Of a stretch of 64,000 nucleotides of DNA, positions 47,490-57,004 are shown piece after piece (position 1 is the first letter of the stretch; each line of letters begins with the position of its first letter). Source of the stretch: Noviluteimonas sp052115395 (lineage in GTDB: Bacteria > Pseudomonadota > Gammaproteobacteria > Xanthomonadales > Xanthomonadaceae); NCBI GenBank assembly GCA_052115395.1, contig JBFRGO010000001.1. One strand, written 5' to 3'. The notes beneath the pieces are model-generated. The model did not search any database. It worked only from the letters and a program-made list of their open reading frames with translations, and was not told where the DNA came from. The translations under genes were made by a program, and so were the position numbers.

Positions 47490-48626
47490 TTACCCGGGAG
47501 TGTCGTCGGTGTGCGCGATCGCAGCGGGCGCCGTCGCGCCCGCCTCGGGCACCCCACGATCGACCCACTGTATGAAGATCTGATAGCCCACGGCCAGCAG
47601 CACCGCACCCAGGAACAGGCCGGCCATGCCGCCGGTCACCATGCCGCCGATGGCGCCGATGAGGATCACCAGCATCGGCGCATCCACGCCGCGTCCGAGC
47701 AACATCGGCTTGAGCACGTTGTCGGCCAGGCCGGCCACGATGAACCACGTGCTGAAGAGGACCTTGAAGATGGTCGAGCTTCCATCCTCCGCCATCCACA
47801 GATACGCCACCGCCGGAATCGAGACGAGCAGCGCGGGCAGTTGGAGAATGCCGAGGAACATTGCGATCAGCGCGAGCACGCCCGCCCCCGGAACGCCGGC
47901 GAGCACGAAACCCACACCCAGCAGGATGGCCTGGATGAAGGCGACGCCCACCACGCCGGTCGCGACCGAACGGATCGTGGCGATGCAGAGGACCTGCAAT
48001 TGCGGTCCCTGCTCGACACTGGTCAAACGTATGAGGATGCGTCGGAATACGTTGCCTGCCGCGTCCGCGTAAACCATCAGGATGCCGGCCACGACGATGG
48101 CGAGGAGGAACATGCCCGCCGTCTTCGCACCGCCGGCGGCCATCGACAGCACCTTCTTCGCGTAGCCCTTGATCACTTCGCGATTCTGTTTCAGGAATTT
48201 CGGCAAGTTGTTCGACGCGGCATTCCAGGTGGCGAACACACGAGAACCGATGATCGGCCACTGCGCGACCTTTGGATCGGGGGACTTGAGGGCCAGCGTG
48301 TCGCTTTCCACCCGGTCGTAGACCTCGCTCAACTCGGTGGTGATGGCCCCACCCAGCAACGCGATCGGCGTGCCGAGCAACAACAGGCTCGACAGCACGA
48401 GCGCGGTGGCGGACCACCCACGCCTTCCGCCGAACCATCGGACTACGCGCAGGTAAAGGGGATACAGCGCGATGGCCAGGATCATGGCCAGCGTCAACAG
48501 GCGGGCGAACGGGGAGAACACCCGCACGCTCAAGTACACCAACAGAACGATCAGCACGACCCGGAGCAACGTGTCCGTCAGGTCGTGGGTCACCAGCTTG
48601 CGAAGGGTGGACTGGTCGACTTGCAT
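47490..48626 (-). CDS. AI-2E family transporter (TqsA/PerM-like permease)
   Basis: A 378-residue integral membrane protein with about eight helices. Family signatures are RLLTLAMILAIALYPLYLRV, a soluble central segment (VAQWPIIGSRVFATWNAASN), GFVLAGVPGAGVLALIAMFL and VLKPMLLGRGVDAPMLVILI. Family members export small solutes or act as Na+/H+ antiporters; the substrate is unknown. AGGA precedes ATG 48626. It heads the efflux operon 48626 to 43357. Confidence 0.9.
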   Translation of the reverse strand: MQVDQSTLRKLVTHDLTDTLLRVVLIVLLVYLSVRVFSPFARLLTLAMILAIALYPLYLRVVRWFGGRRGWSATALVLSSLLLLGTPIALLGGAITTELSEVYDRVESDTLALKSPDPKVAQWPIIGSRVFATWNAASNNLPKFLKQNREVIKGYAKKVLSMAAGGAKTAGMFLLAIVVAGILMVYADAAGNVFRRILIRLTSVEQGPQLQVLCIATIRSVATGVVGVAFIQAILLGVGFVLAGVPGAGVLALIAMFLGILQLPALLVSIPAVAYLWMAEDGSSTIFKVLFSTWFIVAGLADNVLKPMLLGRGVDAPMLVILIGAIGGMVTGGMAGLFLGAVLLAVGYQIFIQWVDRGVPEAGATAPAAIAHTDDTPG

Positions 48627-48775
48627 CGGATTTCCTCCGGGCCGCCGAATCGCGATGGTCTCATCTCGACGCCGGCGCCTGAATTGGCCGTTGGACCAAT
48701 CCCCCCGATCAGGTGTCGGATGCGACCCGCTCGCCGCTGTCATGGCTGAGCCAACTTGCGAACGGCATGCGCTGG

Positions 48776-49858
48776 TCATCGACCATCGCCGGGGGTTGCC
48801 AGGTCCTCTTCCAGGAAGCGCAGCAGTGCCTCCAGAAGCGCCTCGCGGGGATACGCGTTCTGCGTCACGAACATCGAACCGATCAGCGGGTGCGTGCGGG
48901 AAATCGGCACTGCGACCGCCCAGTGGTCGGCATTGAGATAGCCGACGAGCGCGCTGCCCGGCACGAGCTGGTCGTAGAAAATCACCTGACTGTCGTTGCG
49001 CGCGTCGATGCGCGCCAGCTTCCTGTAACTCGATTTGAGGATCGACGAAATGCGCTCCGGTTGCGGGAACGTGGCGAGCGAGTAGTAGTGCACGTCGACC
49101 GGCAAGGGATGTTCCGCGAGCCAGGCGTGGCGCGTCGCGGGCCGCAGGCTCGCCACGCCGCCGCCATCGCCCGAGCCGCAGGTGGCGCCCGGGAAATGCC
49201 GTAATAGGTCCGCCTGGTATTGCTCGGCATCATCCGCCAGTGCAGAACCACCGATTGAACCTGCCGCGCTGAGGACCGCCGCCACCCGGCTGCGGATCTC
49301 CGGATACGTCACGATCGCTTCAAGGATATCGGGCGCGCCCTTCGAATAGCCGATCAGCACCAAGCGCGGCGGCGCCGTCGCATCGAACGGCATGGCCATG
49401 ATCGCGTCGCGGATCTGGCGCGCATTCGTGGCGGTGCCCGACAACGCGTCGACCTTCAGCAAGGTCAGGTCGTATCCGAAGCGACGCACGTGCTCGGCCG
49501 TGGTGCCGGGCGCTTCGAGCCATTTCTCGAAGCACTCGTATCCGATGCCCGGGACCAGCGCCGCAACCAGGTGCCGTTTCGACATCCCCAAATCAACGGG
49601 CCGACCCGTGCCGACAGACTCAACGCCGACGCGGGTCAGTGCTTCTTCGCAGGGTCGATAGTCCGGAAGCGACCGGCCGTGCGCCTCCAACACCGCGCAG
49701 TAGGTCTCGCGAAAACGCGCGCGCTTGTCTTGCAGGCCCGCGTGGATCGTCGGTGCGATCTCGGTGGAATAAGGCACCCCGGTCGTGGCGCATGCGCCAA
49801 GCACCAGGCATGCCGCAACGATGATCGCGCGGGCGATGCCGGAGTCATTCGTGTGCAT
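48776..49858 (-). CDS. alpha/beta-hydrolase-like lipoprotein
   Basis: A 360-residue lipoprotein: signal GIARAIIVAACLVLGAC with lipobox L-G-A-C. It has the hydrolase motifs VLIGYSKGAPDILEAIVTYP (G-Y-S-K-G nucleophile elbow with Ser) and HWAVAVPISR (late His). The acid residue is not certain. The preceding segment GIGYECFEKWLEAPGTTAE contains a Cys. It is the last of three overlapping lipoprotein genes (14-bp overlap with the next one upstream). Confidence 0.75.
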   Translation of the reverse strand: MHTNDSGIARAIIVAACLVLGACATTGVPYSTEIAPTIHAGLQDKRARFRETYCAVLEAHGRSLPDYRPCEEALTRVGVESVGTGRPVDLGMSKRHLVAALVPGIGYECFEKWLEAPGTTAEHVRRFGYDLTLLKVDALSGTATNARQIRDAIMAMPFDATAPPRLVLIGYSKGAPDILEAIVTYPEIRSRVAAVLSAAGSIGGSALADDAEQYQADLLRHFPGATCGSGDGGGVASLRPATRHAWLAEHPLPVDVHYYSLATFPQPERISSILKSSYRKLARIDARNDSQVIFYDQLVPGSALVGYLNADHWAVAVPISRTHPLIGSMFVTQNAYPREALLEALLRFLEEDLATPGDGR

Positions 49859-51071
49859 CGTTGCCTCGCTTGCTTCTGGTGCCTTCGCCTCGCTCCAGTA
49901 ACGGCACCCAGTCAAGGATCTCGATGTCGCCCAGACTGAGCGGACGCGTGCCGAAGAACAACACTGCGCGAAGGCCATCGGTGTCGTAGTGCGCGCCATC
50001 GAACGTCGCCTTCGACGCGCCGGCTTGGCCGGCGCCGGTGATGAACCCGAGCTTTTCCAACCCACCCGAATACATCATGTCCTGCACCATGAAGTTCCTG
50101 GCCTCGTCGACAGCATGGTGCAGGAGGGGGCTGCGTGCTTCGCCGGACGCGAAGCGGCCGCCGACCGGCCGCCCGACCTGCGCGACGAAGACGGGCTTGC
50201 CGTCGAACAGCAGCGGCGTGGCCCACGCACGTATCCAGGTGGCCGACGAGCCGGTCTGCGCCTGTTTGCGTCCGACGATATCCGGCGCCCGTGCGAATAC
50301 GCGCTGGGCCTGGTCGGACGCACGTGCATCGCGCCGGTAGTCGCGCCGGATGGTTGCGGCGCCGATGTCGGCCATCGAGCCGATGAAGACCGCGTTCAGA
50401 GGATCGCCCTGCGCCGACCCGCCGGCATCGGTCGCACAGCACGGCAACCGCTCGAGCGCCCATCGAAGCGCATCGAGGTCGGTGTAGTCGACGACCTGCG
50501 CCTGCGGATATTCGAATGTGAGCGGCGCGGGCCCGACATGGTCGTCCGGATGCAGGAACAGAGAGAAGGGAATCAGCGTTTTCCTGCCGAACAGATCGAT
50601 GTTGACCAGTGTCGTCCCACGTTGCGGATTGATGAAGATGATGCCCGCGTGCGTCGCGCCGGGCGGGACGGGATTCACGAACGCGGCGTCCTGGACGATC
50701 TGGTCGATGCGCGCGTTTGTTCCTCCCGCAAATGCCCGGTGCATCGACCACGCCACTTCCAGCGGCGAGAAGTAATCCGGGTCGGTGCCCGACCGCAGCA
50801 ACCACAGCGGTTGGGCCGAACGATTTTCGACTTCGATCCAGATGGGTTCGACGTTGGCCTTTTCGATGTCGGGGCCGAACATCTGCCGACTGGTCTGCGC
50901 GCCCACGACTACGGCACTGACGCGCACGTTTTCCCTCGCCGTCGCCGTCGTGGCGCGGGCGCGCAGCGCAGCATCGTCGACCCCAGGCGGCGCTTGCCAC
51001 ATCGCGCAGCCGACCAGCGCGAGAGACAGCGCCCCCTGTGCGATCGCGCGAAGCAGCAGCGACAAAGCCAT
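49845..51071 (-). CDS. LssY C-terminal-domain lipoprotein
   Basis: A 408-residue exported lipoprotein: signal LLRAIAQGALSLALVGC with lipobox. The LssY_C domain spans about residues 150-330: GTTLVNIDLFGRKTLIPFSL, GDPLNAVFIGSMADIGAATI, PLLFDGKPVFVAQVGRPVGG, DEARNFMVQDMMYSGGLEKL. This domain is known from LssY and is thought to bind or modify lipids, but its function is unclear. The start overlaps the stop of the upstream paralogue by one codon. Confidence 0.82.
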   Translation of the reverse strand: MALSLLLRAIAQGALSLALVGCAMWQAPPGVDDAALRARATTATARENVRVSAVVVGAQTSRQMFGPDIEKANVEPIWIEVENRSAQPLWLLRSGTDPDYFSPLEVAWSMHRAFAGGTNARIDQIVQDAAFVNPVPPGATHAGIIFINPQRGTTLVNIDLFGRKTLIPFSLFLHPDDHVGPAPLTFEYPQAQVVDYTDLDALRWALERLPCCATDAGGSAQGDPLNAVFIGSMADIGAATIRRDYRRDARASDQAQRVFARAPDIVGRKQAQTGSSATWIRAWATPLLFDGKPVFVAQVGRPVGGRFASGEARSPLLHHAVDEARNFMVQDMMYSGGLEKLGFITGAGQAGASKATFDGAHYDTDGLRAVLFFGTRPLSLGDIEILDWVPLLERGEGTRSKRGNDAHE

Positions 51072-52354
51072 CACCGCGCGCCTTTCGCGTGCGTCACACC
51101 GAGGATGTCGTCCGCGAAGAACTCGATCTGCTCCAGGGAGGTCGGCGCATTGTCGAACACCATGACGAGACGCAATCCGTCGGTGTAATACGGATCGGTC
51201 GTGAGGTTCTCGCGCGGTGCGGCGCGCGGCGCGGCGACGACGCCACGGGCATATCCGATCTTCACCAAGCCTTCCGAGTACGCCATGTCCTCGCCCAGCG
51301 CACCACGCGCCTCGTCGACGTCCGGATCGATCTTGTGCGTGGTGAGCGTTGGCGAATGGATCGTGAGTCGACTGCCGATGTCGCGGCTGATCTGGCCCAC
51401 CCAGACCGGCTTGCCCTGGTAACGCATCGCACTCAGCCACAGCCGCAGGTGATTGCGCTGGTGGATGTTGTCTCGCGCCTTCTGCAACGCGAAGTCCTGG
51501 GCGCGTCCAAAGAAATACAGATCGCTGATCGGCGCATAGGCATAGGGTTCGCCCGAGAGGGCGGACGTGACCATCTTCGCGATCGAGCCCGTCCATTTCT
51601 GCTCGGTCGGACGCCAGCCGCGACGCACGAAAGCGGGGAGCACATCGTCGAACCCACCCACGACGACCAGATTGAGGGGATCCCCGTTCCGGTCGCCCTG
51701 CTTGTTCGTGACGCAGCACGGCAGGCGCGCGACTGCCTGCAGGAACGCGGCATCGTCGCCGAAATCCACGACCTCGCCCTGACCGGGCATCTCGTGCCTG
51801 AAGATTCCGCTGACATGGTAGTCCGCGCGGAACCCGGGAATGATCGTGAGGATCGAGAAGGATTTGGTGCGCTGGCTGGCGACCAGATCGATCTGGACAA
51901 GCTTCCCGCCCTCGTCGAGGTGCGTCAGCACGAACCCGGAGACCGTCGTCCCCGGACGAACGGGATTGTGGAATGCGAGCTCACCGAATCGCCGGTCGAG
52001 CGCTGCGACCTGCTCACGCGAATCGCCCGATGCGAAGGTTTCGGCCGTCTCCGAAGCAGGAAAGAAATTCGGGTCCAGTCCCGGCGACATCAGGTAGTAG
52101 GCGCGGTCGTCATGGTTCTCCACTTCGATCCAGACCGGCTGGATGGATTTCTTCGCCAAAGGCACGCCGTAGACCGCTGCGCTCTCCTCGGACGACAATG
52201 CCGCGGTGGAGACACGCACCCGCCCGTCGACGCGCGTCACCGCCCGCTGCTTGTAATCGGCGACATCGCGGACCGCCGCAGCCGTGGACGCGCAGCCTGC
52301 GAGCGCTGCCGACACGACCGCGGCGGCGAGCCACCAGCCATGCAAGCTCTTCAT
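51071..52354 (-). CDS. LssY C-terminal-domain lipoprotein (paralogue)
   Basis: A 427-residue lipoprotein paralogous to the downstream gene. Signal MKSLHGWWLAAAVVSAALAG then C. The LssY_C signatures are KLVQIDLVASQRTKSFSILT, GDPLNLVVVGGFDDVLPAFV, RYQGKPVWVGQISRDIGSRL, DEARGALGEDMAYSEGLVKI. The two paralogues overlap (ATGA), and with the hydrolase-like gene they form one operon. A slightly longer start at 52369 is possible. Confidence 0.82.
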   Translation of the reverse strand: MKSLHGWWLAAAVVSAALAGCASTAAAVRDVADYKQRAVTRVDGRVRVSTAALSSEESAAVYGVPLAKKSIQPVWIEVENHDDRAYYLMSPGLDPNFFPASETAETFASGDSREQVAALDRRFGELAFHNPVRPGTTVSGFVLTHLDEGGKLVQIDLVASQRTKSFSILTIIPGFRADYHVSGIFRHEMPGQGEVVDFGDDAAFLQAVARLPCCVTNKQGDRNGDPLNLVVVGGFDDVLPAFVRRGWRPTEQKWTGSIAKMVTSALSGEPYAYAPISDLYFFGRAQDFALQKARDNIHQRNHLRLWLSAMRYQGKPVWVGQISRDIGSRLTIHSPTLTTHKIDPDVDEARGALGEDMAYSEGLVKIGYARGVVAAPRAAPRENLTTDPYYTDGLRLVMVFDNAPTSLEQIEFFADDILGVTHAKGAR

Positions 52355-52509
52355 TCGCAACCAAGTCATCTGTGGCGGATGGCGCCACCACGCAAGTCCA
52401 ACGGCGCGCATGTTTGTCGACGGACACGCGATCGCGCGTCTGCAGAGCTTGAGGAACTCAGACTGGGTGCGACGCATGCAAGCGTTCATGGCTTGACCTT
52501 GCCATTGCT

Positions 52510-53166
52510 TTGGCATCGAATCCGGAAGTGCCCAGCATTCCACACAGATTCGAAACCTCACTGGTGTGCGTCTTCCTGCAAGCGGCGTTGTCGATGCCGT
52601 TCGGCGCCCAGGCCCAGCAGTGGCGGACTGTCAGCGACAAGGACGATATCCGAATTGAGCGCCGGAGTATTCCGGGCGAGCGGTACGACGAACTTCGCCT
52701 CAGCACCTCGCTGAATGCTTCGCCGAAGGCGATCGCTGGCTATCTGTTCGGAAACTTTCTCGATCAGAGCAACAAAAACGTGACGCGCACTTTCATTCGA
52801 CGCGGCCGGGACGTGACCATTTGGTCGGACGTTCTCAGGTTATCGATGATGCGCGCCCGCTGCTACTCCGTACGCTTCGAGCGACACAACTTTGCCAATG
52901 GCGAAATCCGGGTGACATTCGCCTCCCTCGACTTCATCGGCAAGAAGCCGATGCCCGACTGCATCGCGCTGCACTCGCGCGGCGAATGGATCATGACGCC
53001 GACGAATGCGAAGACACGGTTGACCTACGTATCACTCACGGATATCGGCGGCAACGTTCCGGTTTTCCTCGCAGACCACTCGCTTTCATCGGCTGCGGTC
53101 CTGAGTATCCGCAAGGTCGTCGCGGGTGCATCTGGCCTGCCTCTGCCTGAGGGAATCGCCGACTGA
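52510..53166 (+). CDS. START/SRPBCC-like secreted protein
   Basis: About 218 residues. A hydrophobic, signal-like N-terminus (SLVCVFLQAALSMPFGAQAQ) is followed by a START-type lipid-binding domain: WRTVSDKDDIRIERRSIPGE, ISDV-type DIWSD-like FIRRGRDVTIWSDVLRLSMM, IALHSRGEWIMTPTNAKTRL and a final helix SAAVLSIRKVVAGASGLPL. Such domains bind hydrophobic ligands. The first codon is TTG; a GTG six codons later is an alternative. No good ribosome binding site seen. Confidence 0.65.
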   Translation: MASNPEVPSIPHRFETSLVCVFLQAALSMPFGAQAQQWRTVSDKDDIRIERRSIPGERYDELRLSTSLNASPKAIAGYLFGNFLDQSNKNVTRTFIRRGRDVTIWSDVLRLSMMRARCYSVRFERHNFANGEIRVTFASLDFIGKKPMPDCIALHSRGEWIMTPTNAKTRLTYVSLTDIGGNVPVFLADHSLSSAAVLSIRKVVAGASGLPLPEGIAD

Positions 53167-53518
53167 ACGCCAAGCAGGCACATTGGGGCTCTACGGGCTA
53201 CGCGAGGCGCCGACGAAGTTGACTGGGGAGCGTGCATCTACGCGCTAGATGTGGAGGGTCGAATCGATGCATTGCGTGAGAGAAAAACGCACGTTCTGAA
53301 AAGCAAACAAGAATTGAGGTCGTTCGGGTCACGGCGTAAGGCACCTAGCTCCGCGGCCAAATCCGTCGGAAGCGAAAAGTAGGAATCGACGCGGACGTCA
53401 CGATTGGACATTGGCTTGGCCGAATGGGTTGTCGCGAAGGATAGCGAATGTCCGCTTTGGGTCGAAAGCGGTCGTTTGCGGCGAGGCAATTGAAGCGCGC
53501 TCTCCCGCCTTCCCACCA
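53167..53518. other. 352-bp intergenic stretch with one R1 element and a doubtful 57-codon frame
   Basis: Contains a stray R1 (53448-53473). A minus-strand frame at 53238-53411 (MSNRDVRVDSYFSLPTDLAA) may be a gene remnant: it looks protein-like but lacks context. Otherwise nothing recognised. Confidence 0.4.
53448..53473 (+). repeat. stray R1 palindrome
   Basis: ATGTCCGCTTT-GGGTCG-AAAGCGGTC, 13 kb from the main array. Confidence 0.92.
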
Positions 53519-55852
53519 TCAATCCCGCTTCGCGCGAGCAAACGCGGCAGCAAGCGCGTTATTCGCCGGCGCCTGCACAGCCCCCGGAACACGGGCGCCA
53601 CGCCCATCGTCCCGCTTGCCCCTGTCCGGCGCATCACGCTTCGGCTCACGCACGGCCGGCGGCGTGTCGTCGAGCCGCCGCGTGAGCGCGATGCGCTTGC
53701 GCTGCACATCGACCTCCAACACGCGCACCTTGACGATGTCCCCCGACTTGACCACCTCGCGCGGATCCTTGACGAACTTGTCCGCCAACGCCGAGATGTG
53801 GATCAACCCATCCTGGTGCACGCCGATGTCGACGAACGCACCGAACGCCGCGACATTGCTGATGACCCCCTCGAGGATCATGCCGACCTTGAGATCCTTG
53901 ATGTCCTCCACGCCGTCGGCGAAACGCGCCGCCTTGAACTCGGGGCGCGGATCGCGGCCCGGCTTCTCCAGCTCCTTGAGAATGTCGCGCACGGTCGGCT
54001 CACCGAATTGCGCGTCGGTGAACTGCGCCGCCTTCAGGCCACGCAACAACGCGGCATCGCCGATCAGCTGCTTCACTTCGCACCCGCACTTTTCGAGGAT
54101 GCGCGCGACCACCGGGTACGCTTCGGGGTGGACGGACGACGCGTCGAGCGGCTGGTCGCCATCGGCGATGCGCAGGAAGCCCGCGCACTGCTCGAAGGTT
54201 TTCTCGCCCAGGCGCGGCACCTTCAGCAGGGCCTTGCGGTTCTGGAAGGCGCCATTGGCGTCGCGATACTCGACGATGTTCTCGGCCACCGTCGACGACA
54301 AACCCGATACACGCGTCAGCAGCGCGGCAGACGCCGTGTTGACGTCCACGCCCACGGCGTTCACGCAATCCTCCACGCGCGCATCCAGCGCACGGGCGAG
54401 GCGATATTGATCGACATCGTGCTGATACTGGCCGACGCCGATCGCCTTGGGTTCGATTTTCACAAGCTCGGCAAGCGGGTCCTGCAGGCGCCGCGCGATC
54501 GACACGGCGCCGCGCAGCGTGACGTCGAGGTTCGGAAATTCCCTGGCCGCGAGTTCGGAGGCCGAATACACCGACGCGCCGGCTTCGCTGACCACGAGCT
54601 TCTGCAGTCCGGCCACCGGCGCGCGCTGGATCAGCTCGCCGGCGAGCTTGTCGGTCTCGCGCGACGCGGTGCCGTTGCCGATGGCGATCAGCTCGACCCC
54701 GTGCCGCGCACACAGCGCATGCAGCACCGCGAGCGACTGATCCCATTGGCGCCTGGGTTCGTGCGGATAGATCGTCGCCGTCTCGACGACCTTGCCGGTG
54801 CGATCCACCACGGCGACTTTCACGCCCGTGCGCAGGCCCGGATCGAGACCGAGCACGGCCTTCGGGCCGGCGGGCGCGGAGAGCAACAAATCCTTGAGGT
54901 TGTCGCCGAAGACCTGGATCGCCTCGGCTTCGGCCTTCTCGCGTGCCTGCGAGAACAGATCCAACAGCAAGTGCAGGTGCAGTTTCGCTTTCCACGTCAG
55001 CCGGCAGGTATCCTGCAGCCACTTGTCCGCGGGCCGGCCCTGCGCCTTGACGCCGACATGATGCGCAACACGTCCTTCCGCCAGCAGATGTCCGGCCTCT
55101 GCATCGGGGCCGGGGTCGAGGTCGATGAACAGGATCTCTTCGCGGCGCCCGCGGAACAGCGCAAGCAAACGGTGCGACGGAATGCGGGCGAGCGATTCGC
55201 GATGATCGAAGTAATCGCGGTACTTCGCGCCTTCGGCTTGCTTCCCTTCGGCCACGCGCGAGCGGATCACGCCCACCTCGTGCAGCCATGCGCGCAGCTC
55301 GCCCACGAGCGCAGCATCCTCGCCCCAGCGTTCCATCAGGATCCAGCGCGCGCCGTCCAGCGCGGCCTTCGCGTCGGCGACGCCCTTGTCGGCATCCACG
55401 AAGCGCGCCGCACAGTCCTCTGGCACCTGCGTCGGATCGCCGAGGAGCGCATCGGCCAACGGCTCCAGCCCCGCCTCGCGCGCAATCTGCGCCTTGGTCC
55501 GCCGCTTGGGCTTGTAGGGCAGGTACAGATCTTCCAGGCGCGACTTCGAGTCCGCGGCCTCGATGTCCGCCCGCAGGGCATCGGTGAGCTGGCCCTGCTC
55601 GGCGATGCTGGCGAGCACCGCGGCGCGGCGATCCTCGAGTTCGCGCAGATAGCCCAGGCGCGTTTCGAGGTTGCGCAGTTGCGTGTCGTCCAGCCCCCCG
55701 GTCACTTCCTTGCGATAGCGCGCGATGAAGGGCACCGTCGCGCCCTCGTCGAGCAGGGCGATGGCGGCCAGCGCCTGGGTGGCCTGGGCACCGATCTCGA
55801 CGGCGATGGTGGACGCGATCTGGCGGGCGAGCTGCGGGGACATCTGAGGCAT
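53519..55852 (-). CDS. tex: Tex-family transcription accessory protein (S1 RNA-binding)
   Basis: A 777-residue cytoplasmic nucleic-acid-binding protein. Order: Tex N-terminal helical domain (ALLDEGATVPFIARYRKEVT; LYLPYKPKRRTKAQIAREAG), YqgF/RuvX-like RNase H domain (VLGLDPGLRTGVKVAVVDRT; IAIGNGTASRETDKLAGELI), helix-hairpin-helix (GVDVNTASAALLTRVSGLSS), and C-terminal S1 domain (GMILEGVISNVAAFGAFVDI; GLIHISALADKFVKDPREVV). A Lys/Asp/Arg-rich tail follows. The start at MPQMSPQLARQ fits the family. Confidence 0.95.
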   Translation of the reverse strand: MPQMSPQLARQIASTIAVEIGAQATQALAAIALLDEGATVPFIARYRKEVTGGLDDTQLRNLETRLGYLRELEDRRAAVLASIAEQGQLTDALRADIEAADSKSRLEDLYLPYKPKRRTKAQIAREAGLEPLADALLGDPTQVPEDCAARFVDADKGVADAKAALDGARWILMERWGEDAALVGELRAWLHEVGVIRSRVAEGKQAEGAKYRDYFDHRESLARIPSHRLLALFRGRREEILFIDLDPGPDAEAGHLLAEGRVAHHVGVKAQGRPADKWLQDTCRLTWKAKLHLHLLLDLFSQAREKAEAEAIQVFGDNLKDLLLSAPAGPKAVLGLDPGLRTGVKVAVVDRTGKVVETATIYPHEPRRQWDQSLAVLHALCARHGVELIAIGNGTASRETDKLAGELIQRAPVAGLQKLVVSEAGASVYSASELAAREFPNLDVTLRGAVSIARRLQDPLAELVKIEPKAIGVGQYQHDVDQYRLARALDARVEDCVNAVGVDVNTASAALLTRVSGLSSTVAENIVEYRDANGAFQNRKALLKVPRLGEKTFEQCAGFLRIADGDQPLDASSVHPEAYPVVARILEKCGCEVKQLIGDAALLRGLKAAQFTDAQFGEPTVRDILKELEKPGRDPRPEFKAARFADGVEDIKDLKVGMILEGVISNVAAFGAFVDIGVHQDGLIHISALADKFVKDPREVVKSGDIVKVRVLEVDVQRKRIALTRRLDDTPPAVREPKRDAPDRGKRDDGRGARVPGAVQAPANNALAAAFARAKRD

Positions 55853-55940
55853 TGCGGCGGTCTGCGTGCTACGGGAGTGCTGGGCCGATTGTGGCAATGC
55901 CTCGGGCGTCGCGTAAGGATTGACAGGGCGGCGGATTGCA

Positions 55941-55965
55941 AGTCCGCTTTCGGCCAGAACCAGTC
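55941..55965 (+). repeat. stray degenerate R2 palindrome
   Basis: AGTCCGCTTTCGGCCAGAAC, with the right arm lost (CCAGTCAC). Upstream of tex. Confidence 0.65.
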
Positions 55966-56057
55966 ACACGCACCTGGTTCTACATCACTCCAGAACGTTG
56001 GGGTCGGCGACCACGCCATCCACGATGAGGAGCGTGCCCTTGGGCACAGACGATTGA

Positions 56058-56471
56058 TCAGTCACTACCTTGGGACAGGTGTTCGTAGGTTCGGCGCAAC
56101 CAGCCTTCCGCGTTCGGGCCGAAGTCGCACCCCGGCATCCGCTGTTCGCTTTGAACAATCGAGAGGATTTCCAATCGCAATGCCTCAAGCTGCGGATCGC
56201 CAAGCGGCCCAGCCAGGAACATGTCGAACTCGTCGTGATAGCCGGTGTCGTCGAGGTCCAGCGCATTGGCAAGTGCGGCAATCACTCGCTGCCGGGACCA
56301 GTTGCGAGGCTTCCGCGTCACCAAGACTGCCCACACAACAGCGAGTCCGAGCAAAACCGCGATTTCATCAACATGATTTAGGTTGCTCCAATCGGCTGAG
56401 CCTGGATGTTCTTCGCTGACCGCAATGGCTTGCTCCTCGAACGAGAACTGCGGAAACGCCTCGTCCGTCAA
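56058..56471 (-). CDS. hypothetical membrane-anchored protein
   Basis: A 137-residue protein with one hydrophobic segment (EIAVLLGLAVVWAVLVTRKP) near the N-terminus and a soluble C-terminal part (DLDDTGYHDEFDMFLAGPLG; LSIVQSEQRMPGCDFGPNAE). Its start overlaps the stop of the upstream gene (ATGA). No family recognised. Confidence 0.6.
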   Translation of the reverse strand: MTDEAFPQFSFEEQAIAVSEEHPGSADWSNLNHVDEIAVLLGLAVVWAVLVTRKPRNWSRQRVIAALANALDLDDTGYHDEFDMFLAGPLGDPQLEALRLEILSIVQSEQRMPGCDFGPNAEGWLRRTYEHLSQGSD

Positions 56472-56848
56472 GCCTTGTCACTGATGTCCTCCAAGGTGAT
56501 GAACTTCTCGTCTCCCCGGCCTGTCACAACCAATTCAACGAGGATCGCCTTGCCATTATTGGTTGACGCGCGCACCTCGATGAGGGCGAGCAACCCAGTC
56601 TTGTTGGACGTGTAGTAGCCGATGTTCGGGGGGTGTCCATCTGCATGGACAAGCGATGTTGCACCCACTGAAACGAGCGCCGATGCCAGGTCTGCTTGAA
56701 TCGCCGTCGCCAGGTCTCGGACACGTGCCATCGCGTAACCGAAGCGTTTCGCCAAGACTTGAACGTTGCCGGTCGTGAGGAGCGAAAGCGCCTCGACGCC
56801 TAGCGCCGCCAGGGAGGCTTCATCAAATTGGTTATCAGCAATCTGCAT
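56468..56848 (-). CDS. hypothetical protein coupled to the downstream gene
   Basis: A 126-residue soluble protein (MQIADNQFDEASLAALGVEA; LIEVRASTNNGKAILVELVV; GDEKFITLEDISDKA). The start is the ATG at 56848, residue 46 of the longest frame. It overlaps the next gene by 4 bp, so the pair is probably a functional two-gene unit. No family recognised. Confidence 0.55.
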   Translation of the reverse strand: MQIADNQFDEASLAALGVEALSLLTTGNVQVLAKRFGYAMARVRDLATAIQADLASALVSVGATSLVHADGHPPNIGYYTSNKTGLLALIEVRASTNNGKAILVELVVTGRGDEKFITLEDISDKA

Positions 56849-57004
56849 GCCGGCCGGATCGTGCCAGAAAGTCAGCGAGCGCGCTCGACTTGCTGGTCGA
56901 GCGTTCCATGAGCCGGCATCGGCGCGAACCTTTTCGGCGGGGACGATAGCGGATCGGTGACGAGGGATTTCCTTGTGCCGCATGCTCGCGTTGGTGACGC
57001 GTAC

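Noticed and set aside
53411..56419. 1002-codon plus-strand open frame across tex
   Set aside because: Shadow of tex, whose domains are complete on the minus strand.
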